DNA of 64,000 nt from Flocculibacter collagenilyticus (GTDB taxonomy: Bacteria > Pseudomonadota > Gammaproteobacteria > Enterobacterales > Alteromonadaceae). The notes under the pieces were generated by a model. It saw only the letters and a list, made by a program, of their open reading frames with translations. It was not told where the DNA came from and searched no databases. Below, piece by piece: positions 56,364 through 64,000 of this stretch. The stretch's first letter is position 1; each line of letters begins with the position of its first letter. The DNA lies in NCBI RefSeq assembly GCF_016469335.1, contig NZ_CP059888.1:2790001-2854000 (forward strand). Direction: 5' to 3'. The translations under genes were made by a program, and so were the position numbers.

Positions 56364-59300
56364 TTAAAATATTAATTCTAGTTGTTGTGAGCTTAGCATC
56401 CTAAGCTCATAAAGCAGTTCATCTGTTGGTGTAACTCGCCATTTAGTTCCTAAGTCGATCACTGCTTGCGCGTCTTCCCGCGTATAATCAATTTGGATTG
56501 GCGTTGCACCTTGTTGAAATGGCTGTAATGCAAGTTTCAACTTAGATAAAAACTGCTCATTTAAATTCTGTTGATGTAACTTTAGCTTAATAGATTTTAA
56601 GTACTTTTCACGAGCACTTATTATGTCTATTACATCACGGCCGGTCATTGTATTACCACCGCTAAAGTTATCAAAGCTGACCTGTCCAGATACCACCAAG
56701 ATTTTGTCTTTTTGCAGCAAATCTTGAAACTTTTCGTAATCAGCAGGAAATAAACGCACATCGATACGTGCACTTTTATCATCTAATGTAACTAAAGCCC
56801 ACTTTTTATTATTTTTATTTACCAAAACGCGCACACCAATGACCAAACCGACCGCTACAGCAACCTGATCTCTTCGCCCAGGCTCTAAGTCAACTAGCCT
56901 TCCGGGTGCATAATGGCGAATTTCGCGCTCATAAGCATTGATCGGGTGGCCAGTTAGGTATAATCCTAGCGTTTCTTGTTCACCTTCTAGCCATTTTTTA
57001 TCGGCCCATGCTTCTACTTCGTTAAATGGTTGCTCAACTTGCTCTGACTCAGAAGCTAGCAAACCAAATAAATCGCTTTGTCCCATTTGTTCAGCTTTAG
57101 CATGTTGGTCGGCAGCACGCATGGCATCAGTAATTGTTGCCATTAATGTAGCACGATGCCCTTGCTCAGGTGAGATACCTAGCTTATCCATCGCCCCCGC
57201 TAAAATCAGCTTTTCTAACACACGCTTATTAATTTTCTTTAAGTCGACCTTCGCACAAAAATCAAATAAGTCTTTGAAACTGCCGTGCTTCTTTCTAGCT
57301 TCCAAAATGGCTTCTACAGGGCCTTCACCAACACCTTTAATGGCACCAATACCATATACTATTTCACCGTTATCATTAACGGTAAACTTATATAACCCTG
57401 CATTTACATCTGGCGGAATGATTTTTAATTTCATTCGGTTACATTCGTCAATAAGTGTAACTATTTTGTCGGTATTATCCATATCGGCTGACATTACAGC
57501 AGCCATAAACTCAGCTGGATAATGGCACTTCATCCATAGTGTTTGAAATGAAACTAATGCATAAGCAGCCGAGTGTGACTTGTTAAAACCATAACCCGCG
57601 AACTTCTCTACCAAATCGAATATTTTCATTGATAGTTCGCCGTCAATATCGTTATTGATAGCCCCTTCTTTAAAGGTTGTTCGTTGCTTTGCCATTTCCT
57701 CGGGCTTTTTCTTACCCATTGCACGACGCAACATGTCGGCACCACCAAGTGTATAACCGGCTAATACCTGCGCAATTTGCATTACTTGCTCTTGGTATAA
57801 AATAATGCCGTAAGTGGGCTCAAGGACGGGTTTTAATAATTCATGCTGATAATTGGCATCTGGATATGAGACTTCTTCTCGACCGTGTTTTCGGTCAACA
57901 AAGTTATCTACCATGCCTGAATCTAGTGGTCCTGGTCGAAACAGTGCTACTAGTGCAATAATATCTTCAAAACAGTCAGGTAATAACTTACTTATCAAGC
58001 TTTTCATACCGCTTGATTCCAGCTGGAAAACCGCTGTTGTTTCTGCTCGTTTTAGCATGTCAAAACTGCGACTGTCTTCAAGTGGAATTGCATTAATATC
58101 AATTAATGCTTTACCTTCTTTCACTAACTTTTCGTTGGCCATATCTACCGCCCACTTTAAGATAGTGAGTGTACGTAAACCTAAAAAGTCGAATTTTACT
58201 AAGCCTGCTTCTTCAACATCATTTTTATCAAATTGCGTAACCGGCTGTCGTCCTTCATCGTCACAATAAAGTGGTGCGAAATCAGTGATGGTAGTCGGTG
58301 AAATAACAACACCACCTGCATGCTTACCAGCATTACGTGTACAACCTTCAAGCTTACGACACATATCAATAAGCTCGCGCACATCTTCGTCTTGTTTGTA
58401 AAGGTGGGGTAATTCTGGCTCTTCTTCAAATGCCTTATCTAAGGTCATTCCCGGTGTGGGTGGGATCAATTTTGAAATGCGATCAACAAAGCCATAGGGA
58501 TGACCAAGTACCCTCCCAACATCTCGAACAACGGCTTTTGCCGCCATGGTGCCGAATGTGATTATTTGAGATACCGCATCACGCCCGTATAATTTAGACA
58601 CATGATCGATAACTTTATCACGGTTATCCATGCAAAAATCGATATCAAAATCGGGCATCGATACACGTTCAGGGTTTAGAAAGCGTTCGAATAGTAAGTC
58701 AAATTCAAGAGGATCCAAATCAGTAATATTTAATGCGTAAGCGACTAATGAGCCTGCACCTGAGCCTCGCCCAGGGCCTACCGGAACATCGTTATCCTTA
58801 CTCCACTGGATGAACTCCATTACGATTAAGAAGTATCCGGGAAAACCCATTTGGTTAATTACGTCTAGTTCAATTTTAAGACGTTCGTCGTACTCACCAC
58901 GTTTATCTGCACGTTCTTCAGGATCTGGAAACAAAAACGCTAAACGCTCTTCTAACCCTTCCTCAGAAACTTTAACTAAAAAGTCTTCGGTTGATAATTT
59001 TCCTGTTGGGAAGTTAGGTAAAAAGTATTCGCCCAATCTCACTGTTACATTACAGCGTTTAGCGATTTCTACCGTATTAGCAATGGCTTCGGGAATGTCG
59101 GAAAACAATGCCAACATTTCTTCTTCGGTTCTTAAGTACTGCTCTTCGCTATAAAGCTTAGGACGTCGCGGATCATCCAACGTATACCCATCATGAATGG
59201 CCACACGAATTTCATGTGCTTCAAAATCGTCTTTGCTTAAAATAACAACTTCGTTGGTGGCTACAACAGGTAAATTTGCATAGGCGGCAAACTGAACAGC

Positions 59301-59855
59301 AAGATGTAAATAATCTTCTTCGTTGGCTCGGTTGGTGCGGATTAACTCCAAATAAAAGCGGTTGTCAAAATGAGTCTGATAAAAAGTAGCTACCTGTTCG
59401 GCAAGTTGGTTATTTCCCTTTAATAACGCAATACCAATATCACCGTCTTTAGCGCCTGAAAGAATGATAATCCCTTCATTTAGCTCGGCTAACCATGCTT
59501 TATCAATAACGGGTCTATGTTCAACATGCCCGCGTTCGTATGCTTTAGAAATTAACAGCGTTATATTTTTATAACCCTGATTATTCATCGCTAAAAGTGT
59601 TAGCCTGAACTGCTCACCTTCCAACTCGTCAGACTGAACCCACATGTCTGCACCAATTATAGGCTTAATACCTGAACCGTGCGCGGCACCATAATATTTA
59701 ACCAGGCCGCACATATTCATCTGATCAGTAATAGCCATTGCAGGCATGTTGCATTCTTTTACTTTAGCAACAATCGGCTTAACTTTACTGACGCCATCCA
59801 CCATAGAAAAGTCACTATGGATACGAAGGTGAATAAATTGCGGGTCATCTGGCAT
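56364..59855 (-). CDS. dnaE: DNA polymerase III subunit alpha DnaE
   Basis: The 1163-residue product is close to the E. coli length (1160). The N-terminal PHP domain has [13 protein letters not shown]. The catalytic palm carries [14 protein letters not shown] and [10 protein letters not shown] (the two polymerase aspartates near residue 400). ELPHLYKQD and the beta-binding segment QSDLFG follow. An OB-fold lies at about 990-1070 and a tail that contacts tau at the C-terminus. It is the replicative DNA polymerase. The start is 6 bp after rnhB. Confidence 0.98.
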   Translation of the reverse strand: MPDDPQFIHLRIHSDFSMVDGVSKVKPIVAKVKECNMPAMAITDQMNMCGLVKYYGAAHGSGIKPIIGADMWVQSDELEGEQFRLTLLAMNNQGYKNITLLISKAYERGHVEHRPVIDKAWLAELNEGIIILSGAKDGDIGIALLKGNNQLAEQVATFYQTHFDNRFYLELIRTNRANEEDYLHLAVQFAAYANLPVVATNEVVILSKDDFEAHEIRVAIHDGYTLDDPRRPKLYSEEQYLRTEEEMLALFSDIPEAIANTVEIAKRCNVTVRLGEYFLPNFPTGKLSTEDFLVKVSEEGLEERLAFLFPDPEERADKRGEYDERLKIELDVINQMGFPGYFLIVMEFIQWSKDNDVPVGPGRGSGAGSLVAYALNITDLDPLEFDLLFERFLNPERVSMPDFDIDFCMDNRDKVIDHVSKLYGRDAVSQIITFGTMAAKAVVRDVGRVLGHPYGFVDRISKLIPPTPGMTLDKAFEEEPELPHLYKQDEDVRELIDMCRKLEGCTRNAGKHAGGVVISPTTITDFAPLYCDDEGRQPVTQFDKNDVEEAGLVKFDFLGLRTLTILKWAVDMANEKLVKEGKALIDINAIPLEDSRSFDMLKRAETTAVFQLESSGMKSLISKLLPDCFEDIIALVALFRPGPLDSGMVDNFVDRKHGREEVSYPDANYQHELLKPVLEPTYGIILYQEQVMQIAQVLAGYTLGGADMLRRAMGKKKPEEMAKQRTTFKEGAINNDIDGELSMKIFDLVEKFAGYGFNKSHSAAYALVSFQTLWMKCHYPAEFMAAVMSADMDNTDKIVTLIDECNRMKLKIIPPDVNAGLYKFTVNDNGEIVYGIGAIKGVGEGPVEAILEARKKHGSFKDLFDFCAKVDLKKINKRVLEKLILAGAMDKLGISPEQGHRATLMATITDAMRAADQHAKAEQMGQSDLFGLLASESEQVEQPFNEVEAWADKKWLEGEQETLGLYLTGHPINAYEREIRHYAPGRLVDLEPGRRDQVAVAVGLVIGVRVLVNKNNKKWALVTLDDKSARIDVRLFPADYEKFQDLLQKDKILVVSGQVSFDNFSGGNTMTGRDVIDIISAREKYLKSIKLKLHQQNLNEQFLSKLKLALQPFQQGATPIQIDYTREDAQAVIDLGTKWRVTPTDELLYELRMLSSQQLELIF

Positions 59856-59861
59856 TACTTT

Positions 59862-60464
59862 TTACCCTTGTTGTGTGGCGATTAGTGCTTGTTGAACTGG
59901 CTTAAAGCTTTTACGATGAAAAGGCGTTGCGCCCAATTGTACTAATTGCGCTAGATGCTCTTTTGTTGGATAGCCTTTATGCTTGGCAAAACCATAATCA
60001 GGGTATTGATTATCTAGTTCTACCATTTCTTTATCTCGAGTAACCTTCGCAATAATCGATGCGGCACTTATTTCAGCGACCAAGCTATCACCTTTAATGA
60101 CAGCTTCACTTGGCACTGATAATTGGGGGCAACGGTTCCCATCAATATACACATACTCAGGTTTAATGGATAACCCTGCCACTGCTCGCTGCATCGCCAG
60201 CATAGTTGCATGTAAAATATTTAACTCATCAATCTCAGCAACAGAAGCTCTTCCAATAGACCAAGCGAGTGCTTTTTCTATTATTTCGGGGTACAGTAAA
60301 TCACGTTTCTTTTCACTGATCTTTTTTGAGTCAGCAAGCCCAATAATAGGATTATTCGGATCTAGAATAACTGCAGCGGTAACAACATCACCAACTAATG
60401 GTCCTCGACCCACTTCGTCAACGCCAGCAATTAAGGTATACGGTTTACGGATAAACGGCATCAT
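59862..60464 (-). CDS. rnhB: Ribonuclease HII RnhB
   Basis: The 200-residue enzyme has the catalytic D16-E17 in [16 protein letters not shown] plus further acidic residues in [10 protein letters not shown] and [15 protein letters not shown]. It cuts RNA in RNA/DNA hybrids and at single ribonucleotides in DNA. Two adjacent ATGs start the frame. It lies 51 bp after lpxB and 6 bp before dnaE, in the usual order. Confidence 0.96.
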   Translation of the reverse strand: MMPFIRKPYTLIAGVDEVGRGPLVGDVVTAAVILDPNNPIIGLADSKKISEKKRDLLYPEIIEKALAWSIGRASVAEIDELNILHATMLAMQRAVAGLSIKPEYVYIDGNRCPQLSVPSEAVIKGDSLVAEISAASIIAKVTRDKEMVELDNQYPDYGFAKHKGYPTKEHLAQLVQLGATPFHRKSFKPVQQALIATQQG

Positions 60465-60515
60465 AAATCTATTTCTTCTTATAAAACGACACTAGCACTA
60501 ATACGGGTATGATGA

Positions 60516-61703
60516 CTAGTTATTTGATAGTAATGCGTAAACTGCCTCAGCAGACTTTTTGCTCGCATCTAACTTTATTGTTTGATGTAACTGCGTATAG
60601 TGCGTGACTAATTCGCTGCTATCGCTACTTAGCATCTGGTTAACTGATGAGACAAGTTGCTCGGTATTCACTTCATCTTGCAATAATTCTGGCACTAATG
60701 CTTTATCTGCCAACAAGTTTGGCAACGAGAAAAAGCGCGCTTTAACTAAACGCTTGAAAATTTGAAAAGAAAGCCACTTAAATTTATAAGCCACTACCAT
60801 TGGCTTCTTTAATAGCATTGCTTCAAGCGTGGCTGTACCAGAAGCTAGTAGGATACCATCTGCTGCCCCCATCACTTCTCGAGACTGCCCAATAAAATAA
60901 TGAACCTTTAAGGATGGTGCTACTAGTTGTTGAATTTGCATCACCATGCTTTTTTTATGTTCATCAACACAAGGCACGGCCACCACTAACTCAGCATCGT
61001 TACGCTGTAACTGTTCAATTGCTGCAAAAAAAGGCGACGCTAACATCGAGATTTCTGAACCTCGACTACCCGGCAAAACAGCAAGTATGCGTGCTTTTGT
61101 TGGCAAGCTTAATTCATGGCGATAGGCTAATGTGTTTGGAATTAAAGGAATATCATCGGCAAGGGTGTGCCCTACAAACTCACATGGCACTTGGTATTTA
61201 TCGTAGAATGCTTTTTCAAATGGCAATAGTGCAAGTACCAAATTTGTTGCTTCAGCAATTTTAAATATACGTTTTTGTCGCCATGCCCAAACAGATGGAC
61301 TCACATAGTGAACGGTCTTAATTCCCTGCTGTTTTAATTTGAGCTCTAAGCCTAAATTAAAGTCAGGTGCATCTATACCAATAAACACATCGGGTGGGTT
61401 TTCAGTAAAATATTTTACTAATTGTTTTCTGACTGACAATAAACGTGGCAATCTTGACAGCACTTCAACCAAACCCATTACCGCCAACTCTTCCATAGCA
61501 AACAATGAGCGGCAACCTAGAGCATTCATCCTTGGTCCACCTATGCCAACAAACTCTAATTCCACTTGTTCATTTGGCAACGCATTGCTATTTGCAATTT
61601 CTGTTTGATATTGATGCTTTAGGGCTTTTATTAATCCTTCACCTAAAATATCGCCGGAGTGTTCCCCGGCGACAATTCCTATCGTAATTTTTTTTGTGGT
61701 CAT
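60516..61703 (-). CDS. lpxB: Lipid-A-disaccharide synthase LpxB
   Basis: This 395-residue GT-B family 19 enzyme has AGEHSGDILGEGLIKAL at the N-terminus, PSVWAWRQKRIFKIAE, VLPGSRGSEI and the nucleotide-binding ASGTATLEAMLLKKPMVVAY. It joins UDP-2,3-diacylglucosamine and lipid X to the tetraacyl disaccharide-1-phosphate of lipid A at the inner membrane. It starts 3 bp after lpxA. Confidence 0.97.
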   Translation of the reverse strand: MTTKKITIGIVAGEHSGDILGEGLIKALKHQYQTEIANSNALPNEQVELEFVGIGGPRMNALGCRSLFAMEELAVMGLVEVLSRLPRLLSVRKQLVKYFTENPPDVFIGIDAPDFNLGLELKLKQQGIKTVHYVSPSVWAWRQKRIFKIAEATNLVLALLPFEKAFYDKYQVPCEFVGHTLADDIPLIPNTLAYRHELSLPTKARILAVLPGSRGSEISMLASPFFAAIEQLQRNDAELVVAVPCVDEHKKSMVMQIQQLVAPSLKVHYFIGQSREVMGAADGILLASGTATLEAMLLKKPMVVAYKFKWLSFQIFKRLVKARFFSLPNLLADKALVPELLQDEVNTEQLVSSVNQMLSSDSSELVTHYTQLHQTIKLDASKKSAEAVYALLSNN

Positions 61704-61706
61704 GGT

Positions 61707-62492
61707 TTAGCGAATAATGCCTCTAGGAGAGTCGGCTATAAAATCAATAAATGCTTTCACTTCGGGATACGCTTGTGCACTTTCTTGTAGCTCTTGCTTA
61801 GCCTCGTCAATCGTTAAGCCTTTTCGGTAGACTGTACGGTATGCACGCTTAATTTCTGTAATCGCAGTTTTACTAAAGCCTCGACGCTTTAACCCTTCCG
61901 AGTTCAACCCAAAAGGTGTTGCATTTTGCCCTGCGGCCATGACATAAGGCGGAACATCTTTTACAACTACAGAACCTACCCCACAGAAACTGTGCGAACC
62001 AACTTTACAAAATTGATGCACACCAGTAAAGCCACCAAGTATTGCCCAGTCACCTACTTCAACATGGCCTGCGATCGTTGCGTTATTTGCGAATATATTA
62101 TGATCACCAACAATACAGTCATGCGCGATGTGTACATACGCCATAAACAAGTTATCACTACCAATCGTTGTAATACTGCTATCTTGTACTGTACCACGGT
62201 GAATAGTAACGCATTCTCTGAAAATATTATTGTCGCCAATAATCAATTCAGTGCGCTCACCTTTGTATTTTTTATCTTGGCATTCTTCACCAATTGAAGA
62301 AAATTGAAAAATACGATTATTTTTACCAATTTTAGTGGGTCCTTTCACTACAACATGAGACTCTAAAACCGTGTCATCACCGATTTCAACTTCATTACCA
62401 ACATAACACCATGGGCCAATAACAACGTTACGCCCAATTTTTGCACCTTGCTCAACAATTGCTGATGAATGAATTCCACTAAATATTGTCAC
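61707..62492 (-). CDS. lpxA: UDP-N-acetylglucosamine acyltransferase LpxA
   Basis: The 261-residue protein is a left-handed beta-helix of hexapeptide repeats with catalytic H124 in [11 protein letters not shown] (E. coli H125). ECVTIHRGT and the C-terminal helical domain ([20 protein letters not shown]) are present. It starts lipid A synthesis by transferring a 3-hydroxyacyl group from ACP to UDP-GlcNAc. Its ATG shares a base with the fabZ stop. Confidence 0.97.
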   Translation of the reverse strand: MTIFSGIHSSAIVEQGAKIGRNVVIGPWCYVGNEVEIGDDTVLESHVVVKGPTKIGKNNRIFQFSSIGEECQDKKYKGERTELIIGDNNIFRECVTIHRGTVQDSSITTIGSDNLFMAYVHIAHDCIVGDHNIFANNATIAGHVEVGDWAILGGFTGVHQFCKVGSHSFCGVGSVVVKDVPPYVMAAGQNATPFGLNSEGLKRRGFSKTAITEIKRAYRTVYRKGLTIDEAKQELQESAQAYPEVKAFIDFIADSPRGIIR

Positions 62493-62947
62493 TAATTAAA
62501 CTCTCTTCTCGCACACATAATTTCCGCAGAGCAAACCGTTTTGCCATCTACTTTAGCTTCTGCATTAAACTTCCAAATGCCTCTGCGTTCTTTTAAGAAC
62601 TCAACGTGCAAATGCATTGTGTCTCCTGGCAATACAGGTTGTTTAAATCTAGCGTTGTCGACACCTGCGAATAAGTATAGCTCGTTATCAGAAGTATCTT
62701 GCACAGTTTTAAACCCTAATAAACCAGTGGCTTGCGCTAGTGCTTCTAAAATGAGAACGCCTGGAAAAATAGGCCTATCGGGAAAGTGTCCTGTAAACAT
62801 CGGCTCATTTACCGACACATTTTTAATAGCGTGAAGATATTCACCTTCTTTGTAGTCTAATACTCTGTCTACAAGTAAGAATGGATAGCGATGCGGTAAC
62901 AACGCCATAATCTCTTGAATATCTATTGTGTTTAGTTCGTTAGCCAC
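62492..62947 (-). CDS. fabZ: 3-hydroxyacyl-[ACP] dehydratase FabZ
   Basis: This 151-residue hot-dog fold enzyme has catalytic H54 ([14 protein letters not shown]) and E68 ([10 protein letters not shown]), at the same positions as in E. coli. It dehydrates 3-hydroxyacyl-ACP in the elongation cycle and competes with LpxA/LpxD for the same acyl-ACP, which explains its place between them. A 13-bp gap separates it from lpxD. Confidence 0.97.
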   Translation of the reverse strand: MANELNTIDIQEIMALLPHRYPFLLVDRVLDYKEGEYLHAIKNVSVNEPMFTGHFPDRPIFPGVLILEALAQATGLLGFKTVQDTSDNELYLFAGVDNARFKQPVLPGDTMHLHVEFLKERRGIWKFNAEAKVDGKTVCSAEIMCARREFN

Positions 62948-62960
62948 AGCTTACTTCCTA

Positions 62961-63983
62961 TTATTTTTCATCTTTAGATGCAGCTTCCAGCTGCTTAATA
63001 CGTTTATGCATTTCATCAAGCTGACCAAAACGTGTCGCATTCTTGCGCCAAGCTCTATTGGTAGACGCTGGTATACCTGAAGAGTAAACGCCCGGCTCAG
63101 TGATAGGTTTAATAATCATAGACATACCACTAATGTGAACCCCATCGCAGATTTCGATATGGCCATTAATTGCAGATGCACCGGCAATCGTACAGTTACG
63201 GCCAATCACAACACTGCCTGCAATGACTGTCATACCTGCAACTGCACTGTTTTCACCAATATGAACGTTATGTGCAATTTGACATAAGTTATCAATGATA
63301 ACGCCATCAGCTATTTCAGTATTATCTAGCGCACCTCGGTCAATACAGGTGTTAGCACCAATTTCAACTCGGTTCCCAATGACTACACTGCCAACTTGGG
63401 GTATTTTAACCCACTGGCCCTGATCATTCGCATAACCAAAACCATCCGCACCAATTATTGCACCAGATTGTACTAAGCATTGCTCACCAATACTGACTTC
63501 GTGATAAACGGTTACGTTCGCCCATAATTTGGTACTTTTGGCAATTGAAGCATTTCGACCAATAAAGCATCCAGCTCCAATTTGAACATCGTCAGCTAAA
63601 TGTACACCTTCTTCAATAACCGCGTTAGCGCCAATACTTACACCACTACCAATCGTTGCAGTGTCAGAAATTTGCGCTGTTGGGTGAATGTCTGTGGCTG
63701 CATCCGGTGTATTATCTAAAAACTGGGCAAGCTTAGCGTAACCAACATACGGGTTAGCCAGAATTAGCTTGTTAGTTGAGCAATAAGGCACATCTTTTTC
63801 GGTAAGCAATACAGCTGCTGCATTTGAGTCATCAAGATATTTGCGATATTTACTATTGGAGAGAAACGTTATTTGGTTCTTATTTGCTGCTTGTAGCGTT
63901 GCTATGCTATCAATCACAACCGTTGGGTCGCCTTGTAATTCAGCGCCCAACAGTTTAGCAATTTCAGATAAAGTTATTTTCAT
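62961..63983 (-). CDS. lpxD: UDP-3-O-acylglucosamine N-acyltransferase LpxD
   Basis: The 340-residue protein has an N-terminal uridine-binding domain (1-100; [13 protein letters not shown]), a left-handed beta-helix (about 100-305) with the catalytic histidine in [17 protein letters not shown], and a C-terminal helix that handles ACP. It N-acylates the LpxA/LpxC product, the third lipid A step. The start lies 17 bp inside the window edge; in relatives bamA and skp (ompH) precede it. Confidence 0.97.
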   Translation of the reverse strand: MKITLSEIAKLLGAELQGDPTVVIDSIATLQAANKNQITFLSNSKYRKYLDDSNAAAVLLTEKDVPYCSTNKLILANPYVGYAKLAQFLDNTPDAATDIHPTAQISDTATIGSGVSIGANAVIEEGVHLADDVQIGAGCFIGRNASIAKSTKLWANVTVYHEVSIGEQCLVQSGAIIGADGFGYANDQGQWVKIPQVGSVVIGNRVEIGANTCIDRGALDNTEIADGVIIDNLCQIAHNVHIGENSAVAGMTVIAGSVVIGRNCTIAGASAINGHIEICDGVHISGMSMIIKPITEPGVYSSGIPASTNRAWRKNATRFGQLDEMHKRIKQLEAASKDEK

Positions 63984-64000
63984 AGATAACTAATTTATCC

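Overview
The window is AT-rich chromosomal DNA from a marine gammaproteobacterium of the order Alteromonadales, most likely a Colwellia/Thalassotalea-type organism. This rests on the lpxD-fabZ-lpxA-lpxB-rnhB-dnaE-accA-tilS and rppH-ptsP-lgt-thyA gene orders, FlrA/FlrB/FlrC flagellar regulation, a small 4.5S SRP RNA and many secreted proteases. The genus is inference.

Left part (1-14.5 kb): the 3' end of dinG, a YfcA-like permease and priC; a GNAT-like protein; a 2-oxoglutarate oxygenase; a 951-residue secreted protein with five Ig-like repeats; a secreted subtilase; the SRP RNA gene; a DUF3014 protein; a patatin-like lipase; a small metzincin protease encoded behind a separate protein that looks like its detached prodomain; and an orphan LuxR-type HTH protein.

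Flagellar and glycan part (14.9-33.2 kb): an intact IS982-family element (18-bp imperfect inverted repeats, 6-bp target duplication) sits just after flrC. Then come flrB, flrA, a short flagellin gene, fliS and a FliT-like gene on the opposite strand, a seven-gene pseudaminic-acid-type operon with two extra enzymes, tRNA-Arg(CCT), and a three-gene operon of FlgO-family lipoproteins. Good sigma-54 promoters lie 35-40 bp upstream of fliS, of pseB and of the FlgO operon. This places chaperone, sugar and outer-membrane ring proteins under the regulator class encoded by flrA/flrC.

Middle part (33.2-48.7 kb): galU, thyA, lgt, a TSUP permease, ptsP and rppH run leftward and mutH runs rightward. The rppH-mutH gap holds a cluster of DnaA boxes resembling a DARS2-type element. 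A lipoprotein follows, then a PspA envelope module (basic-tailed lipoprotein, DUF350 membrane protein, membrane-bound spermidine-synthase-like enzyme, DUF2170, PspA/IM30 and two further small proteins) with a pair of palindromic operators inside it.

Right part (48.7-64 kb): a solute-binding lipoprotein, a YuiF-type antiporter/permease, an extremely histidine-rich exported protein, a GAF protein with a degenerate GGDEF domain and a DUF924 protein. The leftward essential run for lipid A, fatty acid and DNA synthesis (lpxD to tilS) completes it. Several starts were moved from the longest reading frame to a codon with a clear ribosome binding site; each case is noted.
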